From Erysipelothrix sp. (GTDB taxonomy: Bacteria; Bacillota_I; Bacilli_A; Erysipelotrichales; Erysipelotrichaceae), in the NCBI GenBank assembly GCA_030152625.1, contig JASLJD010000120.1:1-15692 (forward strand): a DNA stretch of 15,692 nucleotides, read 5' to 3'. The translations under genes were made by a program, and so were the position numbers. Below, piece by piece: positions 1-6,705 of this stretch; position 1 is the first letter of the stretch, and each line of letters opens with the position of its first letter. The notes below the pieces were generated by a model. It had not been told where the DNA came from, made no database searches, and was given only the letters and a program-made list of their open reading frames with translations.

Positions 1-6
1 ATTTAA

Positions 7-678
7 CTTATCGACGATATCATTAAATCCCGTGTAGACTGCGTTATTATTTATAACGATAAACTTATGGAAGAGGAACTTGCTGAACTCAGTAAATACG
101 AATTCCCAATTGTGATCATTGGTAATAAAATGTCTGATAAGCAGATTTCTTCTGTTTATGTTGATATCGAAAAAGCCGTTTATGAGCTAGCGATGAAACA
201 ATTGGAAGAAAATCCTGAGAATCGCCTGGCTGTGATTCAAGATCGTAAAAATGACTTTACGACTCATCTTATGGTCCAAGGTTTACAGAAAGCTTACAAA
301 GAAAAGGGCATTGAGGATGAGGGCTATGTTGAAATTCCTGAAAACTATCGCCGTTCTTATGACTATCTTCTCGATGTGATTGAAGATTTACCTTATAATT
401 ATTATGTGGCTAATCGAGACTCTCAGGCGATTGCAGCGATCAACGCAGCTTCAGAAAGAGGATTAAAAGTTCCAGAGGATCTTGAAGTTGTTTGTCTTAT
501 TGACACCAAGTATAATTCCATGGTTCGTCCACGCTTAACAAGCTTTGCGATTCCATCTTATGACTTAGGGGCGGTTGCCATGCGTGTCTTGACGAAGATG
601 TTGAATGAAGAAGAAGTTGAGGATAAGGAAATTGAACTCAGTTATCTTTACACACCTCGCGAATCAACAAAAAACTAG
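7..678 (+). CDS. ccpA: CcpA-like LacI/GalR-family transcriptional regulator, C-terminal part (5' end missing)
   Basis: Only the periplasmic-binding-protein-like effector/dimerisation domain is present. The helix-turn-helix DNA-binding domain would lie before the window. Frame 1 reads LIDDIIKSRVDCVII from base 7, which matches the LacI-family strand before the hinge region, so homology extends upstream of the first ATG at 67. The C-terminus (MVRPRLTSFAIP, then DLGAVAMRVLTKMLNEEEV, ending PRESTK) closely resembles B. subtilis CcpA (MVRPQLSTVVQP, DIGAVAMRLLTK, KSTK). CcpA is the global carbon-catabolite regulator of Bacillota; it binds cre sites together with HPr-Ser-P. A TAA at bases 4-6 interrupts this frame just inside the window edge. 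It may be an assembly-edge error or a real nonsense mutation. LacI-family membership is secure; CcpA identity is probable but rests on the C-terminal part alone. Confidence 0.75.
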   Translation, partial: LIDDIIKSRVDCVIIYNDKLMEEELAELSKYEFPIVIIGNKMSDKQISSVYVDIEKAVYELAMKQLEENPENRLAVIQDRKNDFTTHLMVQGLQKAYKEKGIEDEGYVEIPENYRRSYDYLLDVIEDLPYNYYVANRDSQAIAAINAASERGLKVPEDLEVVCLIDTKYNSMVRPRLTSFAIPSYDLGAVAMRVLTKMLNEEEVEDKEIELSYLYTPRESTKN

Positions 679-700
679 AAGACAAATGTCTTCTTTTTTT
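677..700 (+). terminator. Intrinsic terminator after the ccpA-like gene
   Basis: AGAAGAC pairs with GTCTTCT around an AAAT loop, and a run of T residues follows through 700. The 5' arm overlaps the TAG stop (676-678) of the ccpA-like gene. The ATG at 686, the most upstream plausible start of the Nudix gene, lies in the loop and 3' arm, so the hairpin may also affect access to that start. Confidence 0.8.
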
Positions 701-1381
701 ATCCTCAAAGATCCTTTGGAAAAATTGGAACGGGTTTCAAAATTTCGTGTCAGTGTTCGGATGCTATTGACGAATGAAAAAGGCGAGATCGCCTATCTTC
801 ATTTGAAGGGTCATGATGAATACGGTCTAAGAGATCATTATGAATCGATTGGTGGTGGCATCAAAGAACAGGAAGAAGTCAAGGAAAGCTTGAAGCGGGA
901 ACTTTTAGAAGAAAGTGGCTATGTTTTAGAGGATGCCGCTTATCTTTTCTCAGTGGTCGATGAATATGCGCGCTTTCATCAAGTGAATCTGCATCATTAT
1001 TATTGGGTCCAAGCAAAAGGAAAAGAAAAACCTCTTTTCACTGAATTTGAAAAGAGGTTTAAGATTCAAGTTATTTTTCAAAGCCCTGAAAGATGGCTTG
1101 AAGTTTTAAGTAAGCCTGCTTTTGGGGTAAACGCCTTAGTTCATCAACGCGAATATCGGATGCTTGCTTATTTACTCGGTCAATCAGAAAGCTCACCGGA
1201 GCTTTTGAGTGATCATAAGAAAGCAAGTGGTAAGGAATATCAGCTTGATTTAAAAAGTCCACAATGGCTTGATATTCTTCTTCGCCGCCATCATGCCCTC
1301 GATAGGCTGAGATACTTATCGCTTTCTTTGTCAGCGGATAAATCTTTTTTAAACTATGAATCGTCGAACTTGCTTGGGTAA
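686..1381 (+). CDS. Nudix hydrolase with C-terminus running antisense into mnmM
   Basis: A complete Nudix box (G-x5-E-x7-RE-L-x-EE-x-G) is visible at about residues 57-79 from Met686: GGIKEQE, then KRELLEESGY. This signature binds Mg2+ and hydrolyses nucleoside-diphosphate-linked substrates; the actual substrate cannot be read from sequence. The segment PLFTEFEKRFKIQVIF, then ERWLEVLSKP and QREYRMLAYLL, fits the usual end of small (about 150-165 residue) Nudix proteins, so conserved sequence reaches about base 1180. The remaining roughly 67 codons to TAA at 1379-1381 are antisense to the mnmM catalytic domain and look like read-through after loss of a stop. The start is uncertain. ATG 686 has a weak AGAAG and lies within the upstream terminator; TTG 716 or TTG 725 would still keep the first strand of the fold. 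In-frame ATG 605 is rejected because it lies within ccpA. Confidence 0.72.
   Translation: MSSFFILKDPLEKLERVSKFRVSVRMLLTNEKGEIAYLHLKGHDEYGLRDHYESIGGGIKEQEEVKESLKRELLEESGYVLEDAAYLFSVVDEYARFHQVNLHHYYWVQAKGKEKPLFTEFEKRFKIQVIFQSPERWLEVLSKPAFGVNALVHQREYRMLAYLLGQSESSPELLSDHKKASGKEYQLDLKSPQWLDILLRRHHALDRLRYLSLSLSADKSFLNYESSNLLG
1028..1060 (-). terminator. Intrinsic terminator of the def-rnjA-mnmM operon, inside Nudix coding sequence
   Basis: A perfect 12-bp stem is formed by AAACCTCTTTTC (1028-1039) and GAAAAGAGGTTT (1049-1060) with a 9-nt loop. On the minus strand it is followed by TTTTTCTTTT (about 1030 down to 1021), the expected U-tract, 10 bases past the mnmM stop. On the plus strand no T-run follows, so it should not stop Nudix transcription. 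On the plus strand the same bases encode the conserved Nudix-type segment FTEFEKRF. Confidence 0.85.
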
Positions 1382-1685
1382 CAATTGTCTTATCGCTGCC
1401 AGGTAAATAACCAAGATTGTACATCGCGACATCGAAACGATCTTTTTCTTCAAAATTTACAGCGCTGTGATCACTTAAAATATAGTGAACGTTGTCGAAG
1501 TCTCGGCAACGTTTTTTTGTGGCTTCTAAGGCTTCTTTTTGAATGTCAACAGCATAAACTTCTTTAGCGTGCTGGGCAAGAAAGAGGCTGTCGTGTCCGT
1601 TGCCAGCGGTCATGTCAAGAGCACGACTTGTTTCCGGATTTAAAAACTGTTTTAAGAAAAAGTGAATGATCTCTTTATGATTCAT
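1071..1685 (-). CDS. mnmM: MnmM/YtqB-type class I SAM methyltransferase (tRNA wobble uridine)
   Basis: The 204-residue protein carries SAM-binding motif I DMTAGNGHD (residues 24-32), an acidic motif II ending AVDIQ (45-49), and NLGYLPGSDK (90-99), the hallmark of the YtqB family formerly called rRNA methylases. B. subtilis YtqB was identified as MnmM, which methylates nm5(s2)U34 to mnm5(s2)U34 in tRNA. ATG 1685 overlaps the 3' end of the preceding gene by 11 bases, indicating translational coupling at the end of the def-rnjA operon. Family homology seems to end near SFLIDRVN (about residue 172, base 1170). The last 32 residues are basic and lie antisense to conserved Nudix sequence, so they look like an acquired extension. 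The assignment of the core is firm; the extension's role is unknown. Confidence 0.88.
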   Translation of the reverse strand: MNHKEIIHFFLKQFLNPETSRALDMTAGNGHDSLFLAQHAKEVYAVDIQKEALEATKKRCRDFDNVHYILSDHSAVNFEEKDRFDVAMYNLGYLPGSDKTIVTQASSTIHSLKKIYPLTKKAISISAYRGHDGGEEEYQAIVDFLNQADIPYHLLSYDHSKAPVSFLIDRVNKQASDIRVDELRRLPQKQAYLKLQAIFQGFEK

Positions 1686-2460
1686 GGCCGTTCTCCAAAA
1701 GGATCCAAATGAGTTCGGGTCTTGTACCCAGTCTCATCTTACTTTCTAAGGTGCCTAAACCTTGTGAAATCAGGATGCTTTGACTTTTTTTATCGTAACG
1801 TTTTTGATAATAAGGCCCTTCACCACGCAAAGGCCCTAAGAAAGGGAGGATCATTTGCCCACCCAAATATTTCCCTGATAAAACTAAATCACTTGCGATA
1901 GCAGGGATGTTTTTGGGATCATTGCTAACTGTGATTAAAAACTTTTTCTCATCGATTTGAATGGCTTCACTTTGTTCATCATAAGAACTCAAGTAGATCG
2001 CTTCCTGACTGCGATGAAAGACAGGGACTCCGCTTTCATTGAGATTGCTAAAATCAGCATTTTCCAAAATTTGATAGTTTCCTGAAACAATGTCTTGATC
2101 GGAGATGACTGTAAATTTTCCCAAAGGGGCCTTAATCGCTTTTAATTCTTTTTCATAGAGTTTTTTGGTTTTTTCATCCAATTGTGCTTGGCTAAGATTG
2201 CCGCCAAAAAGAATCATATCTGGTTTTAAGGCTTTGATATCGGCCATGGCTTTCTTAAAATTATCTTGATCGTCATAAATGTCTGAAAAATATGCGATGC
2301 TGCTTTGGTCAAAGCTCGCTGGAATTTTTTCATTTTCAATTACTTCAATGCGCAAACGATAGGCATTGGGGGCCAGTAATCGCATATGGACAAAAAGAGC
2401 AACTAAGATAATTAAAAGAAAGCTCAGGCGTTTTGCTCGCTTTTGCTTTCTTTTTTTCAT
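1675..2460 (-). CDS. Membrane-anchored degenerate metallophosphoesterase-like protein (probable pseudoenzyme)
   Basis: This 261-residue protein has a Lys/Arg-rich N-terminus and one hydrophobic helix (about residues 12-28), so it is probably membrane-anchored with its domain outside. The fold follows YkuE-type calcineurin-like phosphoesterases: FSDIYDD, a LKPDMILFGGN strand, GKFTVISDQD, VLSGKYLGGQMILP, GLGT, and RPELIWILLE. The metal ligands are nearly all replaced. D-x-H is D60-I-Y62, GGD is GGN88, GNHD is SDQD (120-123), the isolated His position reads N180, and GHTHGGQ is GKYLGGQ (196-202). Only D60 remains. Catalysis by the usual two-metal mechanism is therefore unlikely, and a binding or scaffold role is inference. 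ATG 2460 was chosen: it begins one base after the RNase J stop and has GGTGA at 2470-2466. GTG 2472 or 2469 are possible alternatives. Confidence 0.75.
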   Translation of the reverse strand: MKKRKQKRAKRLSFLLIILVALFVHMRLLAPNAYRLRIEVIENEKIPASFDQSSIAYFSDIYDDQDNFKKAMADIKALKPDMILFGGNLSQAQLDEKTKKLYEKELKAIKAPLGKFTVISDQDIVSGNYQILENADFSNLNESGVPVFHRSQEAIYLSSYDEQSEAIQIDEKKFLITVSNDPKNIPAIASDLVLSGKYLGGQMILPFLGPLRGEGPYYQKRYDKKSQSILISQGLGTLESKMRLGTRPELIWILLENGHES

Positions 2461-2461
2461 T

Positions 2462-4156
2462 TTATTCACCACGCATATTTAAGATCACTGGGATCACCAG
2501 TGGGTTTCTTTGAGTTTTTTGGAATAAGAAGGGCTCTAAAGAAGAGCGAATCGTATTCTTCAAATCCCCAAAGGTTACATGTTTTTGTTTCATTCGTTCA
2601 TTCAAAGCGTTGTAAACAATGTTTTCCGCTTCCTTAATTAAAGCTTGATTGTCTTTAATGAAGACAAATCCACGGCTTACAATGGTCGGTTTAGTCAGTA
2701 TTTTATTTGATTTTGCATCAATTGTGACCACGACCGACACTTGCCCGCTATCGGCTAAGACTTTTCGATCTTTTAAGACAGCTGTTGAAAGGCCGGTACT
2801 ATCCTTGCCGTCAACATAAATATCATCGGCAGGGAAACGAACATTGCTTTGAAAAGCCTCGCCGTTTCGAAGGGCGATGACATCACCATTTGCGCAAACA
2901 AAGGTATTCTCTTCAGGAACCCCTGTTTGAATGCCTGTTTGCTGATGTTGTTTCAACATGCGATATTCACCGTGGACAGGCATGAAGTATTTAGGCTTAA
3001 CAAGTTGGAGCATGAGTTTTTGCTCTTCTTGTGAAGCATGACCTGTTGTATGTAAAGAGTTTAAAGGTGAATTCGTTAAAACCTTGGCTCCGCGTCGTGT
3101 TAATTGATTGACAACGGTATCAACGCTTTGCTGATTGCCTGGAATTGGACTGGATGAAAAGACGACGGTATCTTGCGGCATCACACTGATTTGACGGTGT
3201 GTACCGTTTGCGATACGACTCAAGGCTGCCATGGGCTCACCTTGGCTTCCAGTACAAATAATACAGGCTTCTTCTTTCGGTAATTTCTTTAATTGATGCG
3301 CTCGAACAAAGTGTTTGTTATCAACATTAATATGCCCAAGCTTTCGAGCAATCTTGACAACATTTTCCATTGAACGCCCGAAAATAGCTACTTTTCGCCC
3401 ATTGGCGATCGCAGCTTCAATAATCTGACGCACGCGATAGACATTGGATGCAAAGGTCGCAACAATAATTCGACCATCCGCTTTTCGGAAGATGCCATTC
3501 AATTCTTTCGCTACGGTTTTCTCACTGATTGAAAAACCTTGAACCGCTGAGTTGGTAGAATCACTCATAAGTAAGGTTGTTCCAATTTCACCAAGATAGG
3601 AAAGAATCGGGTAATCTGAATTTGATCCGACCGGTGTTAGGTCAAATTTAAAGTCTCCTGTTGCGACAATACGGCCGTTAGGGCTGTTAACAATCACACC
3701 AAAGGCATCAGGAATTGAGTGAATCACTCTAAAAAAGCCCACGACAAAATGTTTCGTTTTAATTTTTGACTCTTCATTATATTCAATGATTTTCACATTC
3801 GGAATACGATGTTCTTGTAATTTTCGTAAAATTTGTGCTTTCGCAAAACGTGGGGCATAGATTTGATTGATTTTGACTCGTTTCAAAAGAAACGGTATGC
3901 CGCCAATATGGTCTTCATGACCGTGTGTAATCACAAGTGTTTTCCGTTTGTGATTGTTCTTTAATAAATGCGTATAATCAGGAATAACATAATCCACACC
4001 TAAAAGATCCTCTTCGGGAAACATCACGCCTGAATCGATGATCATGATTTCTTCTTCATGTTCGATGCAGTACATGTTTTTCCCAACTTCGCCAAGACCT
4101 CCTAGCGCATAGACTAAAGTATCCCCCTTTCGAATTGTATTTTGTTTTTTACTCAT
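2462..4156 (-). CDS. rnjA: Ribonuclease J (metallo-beta-lactamase / beta-CASP family)
   Basis: A 564-residue full-length RNase J, close to the roughly 555 of B. subtilis RNase J1. Visible elements are the zinc motif HGHEDH (78-83), H146, the TGDFKFD aspartate (D168), the beta-CASP domain including CTGSQGEP (301-308), HTTGHASQEE (369-378), and PVHGEYR with H395. A C-terminal domain ends in PVILNMRGE. RNase J is a 5'-3' exonuclease and endonuclease central to mRNA decay and RNA maturation in Bacillota. Resemblance is to RNase J1 rather than J2, because the catalytic HGHEDH motif is intact. It lies 16 bases after def. The likely ribosome binding site AGGAG overlaps the def stop (gagTAGGAG), about 13 bases from ATG 4156, which is rather long spacing and suggests coupling to def translation. 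Confidence 0.96.
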   Translation of the reverse strand: MSKKQNTIRKGDTLVYALGGLGEVGKNMYCIEHEEEIMIIDSGVMFPEEDLLGVDYVIPDYTHLLKNNHKRKTLVITHGHEDHIGGIPFLLKRVKINQIYAPRFAKAQILRKLQEHRIPNVKIIEYNEESKIKTKHFVVGFFRVIHSIPDAFGVIVNSPNGRIVATGDFKFDLTPVGSNSDYPILSYLGEIGTTLLMSDSTNSAVQGFSISEKTVAKELNGIFRKADGRIIVATFASNVYRVRQIIEAAIANGRKVAIFGRSMENVVKIARKLGHINVDNKHFVRAHQLKKLPKEEACIICTGSQGEPMAALSRIANGTHRQISVMPQDTVVFSSSPIPGNQQSVDTVVNQLTRRGAKVLTNSPLNSLHTTGHASQEEQKLMLQLVKPKYFMPVHGEYRMLKQHQQTGIQTGVPEENTFVCANGDVIALRNGEAFQSNVRFPADDIYVDGKDSTGLSTAVLKDRKVLADSGQVSVVVTIDAKSNKILTKPTIVSRGFVFIKDNQALIKEAENIVYNALNERMKQKHVTFGDLKNTIRSSLEPFLFQKTQRNPLVIPVILNMRGE

Positions 4157-4172
4157 AATAGTACTTAGACTC

Positions 4173-4745
4173 CTACTCTAAAATTTCAAGACCATCTTTG
4201 ATTTCCCATGGATTATCCTTGTCGATATGATCATAGAAAAGGATACCATCGAGATGGTCGATTTCATGTTGTAAAACGATTGCTAAATGATCTTTAGCAC
4301 GGAAATCCACCATTTCATCACGAATGAGATCATAGGCTTGAATGCGAACACGTTTTGGACGTGGTACATAGCCTTCATGAATTTCTTTCACAGATAAACA
4401 ACCCTCACCACTAGCAAGGGCTGCTTCTTTGACTGAGTGTGAAATGATCTTTGGATTCACAAGTGCATATTCAATTGTTTCCAGCTCATCATCGCGTGTC
4501 AATTGTTCGACCACAACAACAAGCATTCTTTTTGAAATCCCAATCTGTGGGGCAGCAATGCCAACTGCAGCTTGCAAGTTGTATTTTTCTGCCAATGTTT
4601 CATCTTGAGAATGACGAACATATTCAAGCATTGCTTCTAAGGTCTTACGATCATGATCACTTAAAGGTAAGTTAAGCTCTTCTGCTTGCTTTCTCAAAAT
4701 GGGATTTGGATCCAGTATAATATCTTTCATTCGAATACTTTCCAT
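4173..4745 (-). CDS. def: Peptide deformylase
   Basis: The 190-residue protein contains the three deformylase motifs in order: GIAAPQIG (62-69), EGCLS (114-118, metal ligand C116), and HEIDH (160-164, ligands H160 and H164, catalytic E161). It removes the formyl group from N-terminal fMet of nascent proteins at the ribosome exit. The length and the insertion around TRDDELETIEYALVNP fit the Gram-positive type 2 enzymes. ATG 4745 has a good ribosome binding site (AGGAAGG) about 8 bases upstream; the internal ATG 4730 does not. It is the first gene of the minus-strand operon def-rnjA-metallophosphoesterase-mnmM. B. subtilis also keeps a deformylase gene near rnjA, so the linkage has precedent. 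Confidence 0.96.
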   Translation of the reverse strand: MESIRMKDIILDPNPILRKQAEELNLPLSDHDRKTLEAMLEYVRHSQDETLAEKYNLQAAVGIAAPQIGISKRMLVVVVEQLTRDDELETIEYALVNPKIISHSVKEAALASGEGCLSVKEIHEGYVPRPKRVRIQAYDLIRDEMVDFRAKDHLAIVLQHEIDHLDGILFYDHIDKDNPWEIKDGLEILE

Positions 4746-4837
4746 ATATAAACCTTCCTCATAACTATCAACGAAACAAATGATTTTTAAAACAAACTCT
4801 CATTGAATGTCTACCGCATTTGAGCGTTCTTACATGT

Positions 4838-4866
4838 ATAATACCCTAAAAACAAATTTTTTTAAA
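4838..4866 (-). promoter_or_regulatory. Candidate sigma-A promoter for the def operon
   Basis: On the minus strand, TTTAAA (4866-4861), a 17-base spacer and TATTAT (4843-4838) give a reasonable vegetative promoter. A transcript would start near 4831 and leave a leader of about 85 bases before def ATG 4745. The divergent 164-base gap between def and ftsW (4746-4909) holds no other feature I can support. Confidence 0.5.
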
Positions 4867-4909
4867 GTTTATCACTTATCTTTTTAATATTTTATGGTAG
4901 AGTAAGAGT

Positions 4910-6130
4910 ATGGCAAAAAAGAATAACAAAAGAAAAAAACGATTGAGTCTCGCAATGCCTTCAGGCTATAGCATGAGTATGCACGCATCCTTGATTCTTT
5001 TAAACCTTTTTGGTTTTTTAATGATCTTGTCTGCGAATATGACAAGCGGGACATCCAAAGATGATTTAATGCGCGTAGCTCTCAAAGAAACAATGTTTAT
5101 TGTGGTTTCTTATGTGGCTATGGTTTTTGTGGCGCGAAGATTCAGTTTTAGAAAACTCCAAAAATATTATTGGTATCTTTTAGCTGGCCTTCTCATTGCG
5201 CTTTTCGCAACACTGGCTTTCCCCGAAGTGAATGGGGCGAAAGCTTGGATTCGCTTGGGGGGAATCACTGTTCAACCGGCTGAATTCATGAAAGTCTTTA
5301 TGATTTTAATTGTTGCCCAGTCTTTGGGCGATAAAAAACCGATGCAAGCGAATAAAGAAAATTTCTTTCGCATGATGCTGCACCCGCTTTTTATTATCAT
5401 CTTGGTTGCGTTCATTGTTGTAATTGCTCAATCAGACTTAGGGACCGGTGTGGTTATTTTAGGGATTGCTTATATGACAATGCTGATTCCTAACAATCCT
5501 GTATTGAAAGGATTACAAAAAGTGATGATCGCTCTTGTTTTTCTGGGTTTGTTTTTAGTCTTTTTCTTAACGACACCGACAGGGGTTGCGATGGTTGAGA
5601 AGATGAATATCCCCGCTTATATGATTGATCGTTTTAAAATCAGTTCCAATCCATTCAGTAATCGTTATGATTTTGGTTATTATCAAATTTTTAATGGGAT
5701 TGTCGCGCTTGTGAAGGGCGGATTATTGGGAGTAGGCTATGGCCAAGGTTTCATCAAATACAGTTACTTGCCAGAATCACAAAATGATGCGATTCTTGCA
5801 GTGATTGTGGAAGAGCTTGGCATGATAGGTTTTCTCTTCCTCATGCTTCTGTACGGAGTTCTTGTATACCAATTGATCAAATATGCCTTCCGCGTCAAGA
5901 CAGAAAAAGATCGGATGATTCTAGTTGGAACCTTGTCCTATCTCGTTATTCACTTTGTGTTTAATGTAGGAGGGATTACAGCTTTCATTCCCCTTACAGG
6001 TGTTCCCTTGCTTCTTATTTCCGCTGGGGGTTCAAGTCGAATGGCCATTATGATGGCTTTTGGCCTCAGTCAGAATGTGATTGCTCGTCATCGTAGTTTG
6101 TCTCGTAAACAAAGGAGGGCAAGGAAATGA
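4910..6130 (+). CDS. ftsW: FtsW-type SEDS peptidoglycan glycosyltransferase
   Basis: A 406-residue polytopic membrane protein with about ten hydrophobic segments, a Lys/Arg-rich N-terminal tail (residues 2-11) and a basic C-terminal tail. SEDS hallmarks are GAKAWIRLGGITVQPAEF (109-126), QSDLGTG (174-180), YLPESQNDAILAVIVEELG (286-304) and the FIPLTGVPLLLISAGGSS block (359-376). D293 corresponds to the catalytic aspartate of the YLPE..xDFIFAVIxEELG loop. SEDS proteins polymerise lipid II together with a class B penicillin-binding protein. FtsW is the divisome member and RodA the elongasome member; the PESQNDAI and VPLLLISAGGSS motifs favour FtsW, but RodA or SpoVE is not fully excluded. The start has only a weak purine-rich site (AGAGTAAGAG). 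It is followed by rsmD in an ATGA overlap. Confidence 0.88.
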   Translation: MAKKNNKRKKRLSLAMPSGYSMSMHASLILLNLFGFLMILSANMTSGTSKDDLMRVALKETMFIVVSYVAMVFVARRFSFRKLQKYYWYLLAGLLIALFATLAFPEVNGAKAWIRLGGITVQPAEFMKVFMILIVAQSLGDKKPMQANKENFFRMMLHPLFIIILVAFIVVIAQSDLGTGVVILGIAYMTMLIPNNPVLKGLQKVMIALVFLGLFLVFFLTTPTGVAMVEKMNIPAYMIDRFKISSNPFSNRYDFGYYQIFNGIVALVKGGLLGVGYGQGFIKYSYLPESQNDAILAVIVEELGMIGFLFLMLLYGVLVYQLIKYAFRVKTEKDRMILVGTLSYLVIHFVFNVGGITAFIPLTGVPLLLISAGGSSRMAIMMAFGLSQNVIARHRSLSRKQRRARK

Positions 6131-6663
6131 GAATTGTCGCTGGGGAATATGGTTCCAGAAAGATAAAGACTTTGAAGGGGAAACACACTCGCCCAACATC
6201 GTCTAAAGTCCGAGCTGCTATTTTCGATCATTATGGTAGCTATTTTGAAGGGGGCTATTTCTTAGATCTTTTCGCAGGGAGTGGGGCGATGGGGCTTGAA
6301 GCTTTAAGTCGTGGCTTTGAACATGCAAGTTTCATTGAGAAAGATTCGAAGGCTCTGCGCGTTGTTCAAGAAAACATTGAATTATTGCAAGTTTCTGATA
6401 AAGCGAGCCTCTATCGGGGAGATGCTTTATCGCAAATGGCTAAACTAGCCCATCGCTATGATTTAATTTTTATTGATCCGCCATATGCTTATCCTCATGC
6501 TGAAAAACTGCTCAAAGAAATCATTGCACTTGAAGTTTTAGCGCCAAACGCTTATTGTGTTTTTGAGACAAACCAGGTTTTAAAAGAAGAATATGCTGAC
6601 TTAAAGTGTTATCAATATAAAGAATATGGGGATACGAAAGTCTATTTTTATCAAAGAGCTTAG
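6127..6663 (+). CDS. rsmD: 16S rRNA (guanine966-N2)-methyltransferase RsmD
   Basis: The 178-residue protein matches RsmD: N-terminal MRIVAGEYGSRKIKTL, the TRPTSSKVRAAIFD segment (21-34), SAM motif I DLFAGSGAMGLEALSRG (47-63), and catalytic DPPY (117-120), typical of N2-guanine and N6-adenine methyltransferases. The enzyme methylates G966 (E. coli numbering) of 16S rRNA during 30S assembly. A strong AGGAGG (6113-6118) inside the ftsW tail lies 8 bases before ATG 6127, and ATGA overlaps the ftsW stop, so the two are co-transcribed. In many Bacillota rsmD is followed by coaD; here a terminator and hrcA follow directly, so that usual neighbour is absent from this spot. Confidence 0.96.
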   Translation: MRIVAGEYGSRKIKTLKGKHTRPTSSKVRAAIFDHYGSYFEGGYFLDLFAGSGAMGLEALSRGFEHASFIEKDSKALRVVQENIELLQVSDKASLYRGDALSQMAKLAHRYDLIFIDPPYAYPHAEKLLKEIIALEVLAPNAYCVFETNQVLKEEYADLKCYQYKEYGDTKVYFYQRA

Positions 6664-6673
6664 GCTCTTTTTT
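6653..6673 (+). terminator. Intrinsic terminator of ftsW-rsmD
   Basis: AAAGAGC (6653-6659) pairs with GCTCTTT (6664-6670) around a TTAG loop, followed by further T residues. The rsmD stop TAG (6661-6663) lies in the loop. It separates ftsW-rsmD transcription from the heat-shock promoter that starts about 20 bases on. Confidence 0.8.
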
Positions 6674-6678
6674 ACTTT

Positions 6679-6705
6679 TTAGCACTCAACACTTGACAGT
6701 GCTAA
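6679..6705 (+). promoter_or_regulatory. CIRCE operator of the hrcA operon
   Basis: TTAGCACTC (6679-6687), nine bases, then CAGTGCTAA (6697-6705). This matches the CIRCE consensus TTAGCACTC-N9-GAGTGCTAA at 17 of 18 arm positions; the only mismatch is the first base of the right arm. CIRCE is the binding site of HrcA, encoded immediately downstream. Confidence 0.97.

Noticed and set aside
605..685. Upstream in-frame ATG 605 extending the Nudix protein by 27 residues
   Set aside because: It lies wholly within the ccpA-like gene in another frame, has no ribosome binding site, and the added residues do not match a Nudix N-terminus.
1385..1567. Small plus-strand open frame after the Nudix gene
   Set aside because: It is antisense to the mnmM SAM-binding core, has no ribosome binding site, and its composition is not protein-like.
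4837..4842. Perfect TATAAT on the plus strand as the ftsW promoter
   Set aside because: No -35 box at 16-18 bases upstream; the nearest TTGAGC (4820) is only 11 bases away. The same bases fit better as part of the minus-strand def promoter.
4746..4909. Possible small RNA or riboswitch in the def/ftsW divergent gap
   Set aside because: Only an AT-rich leader with a promoter candidate is visible; no extended conserved-looking helix or terminator pair.
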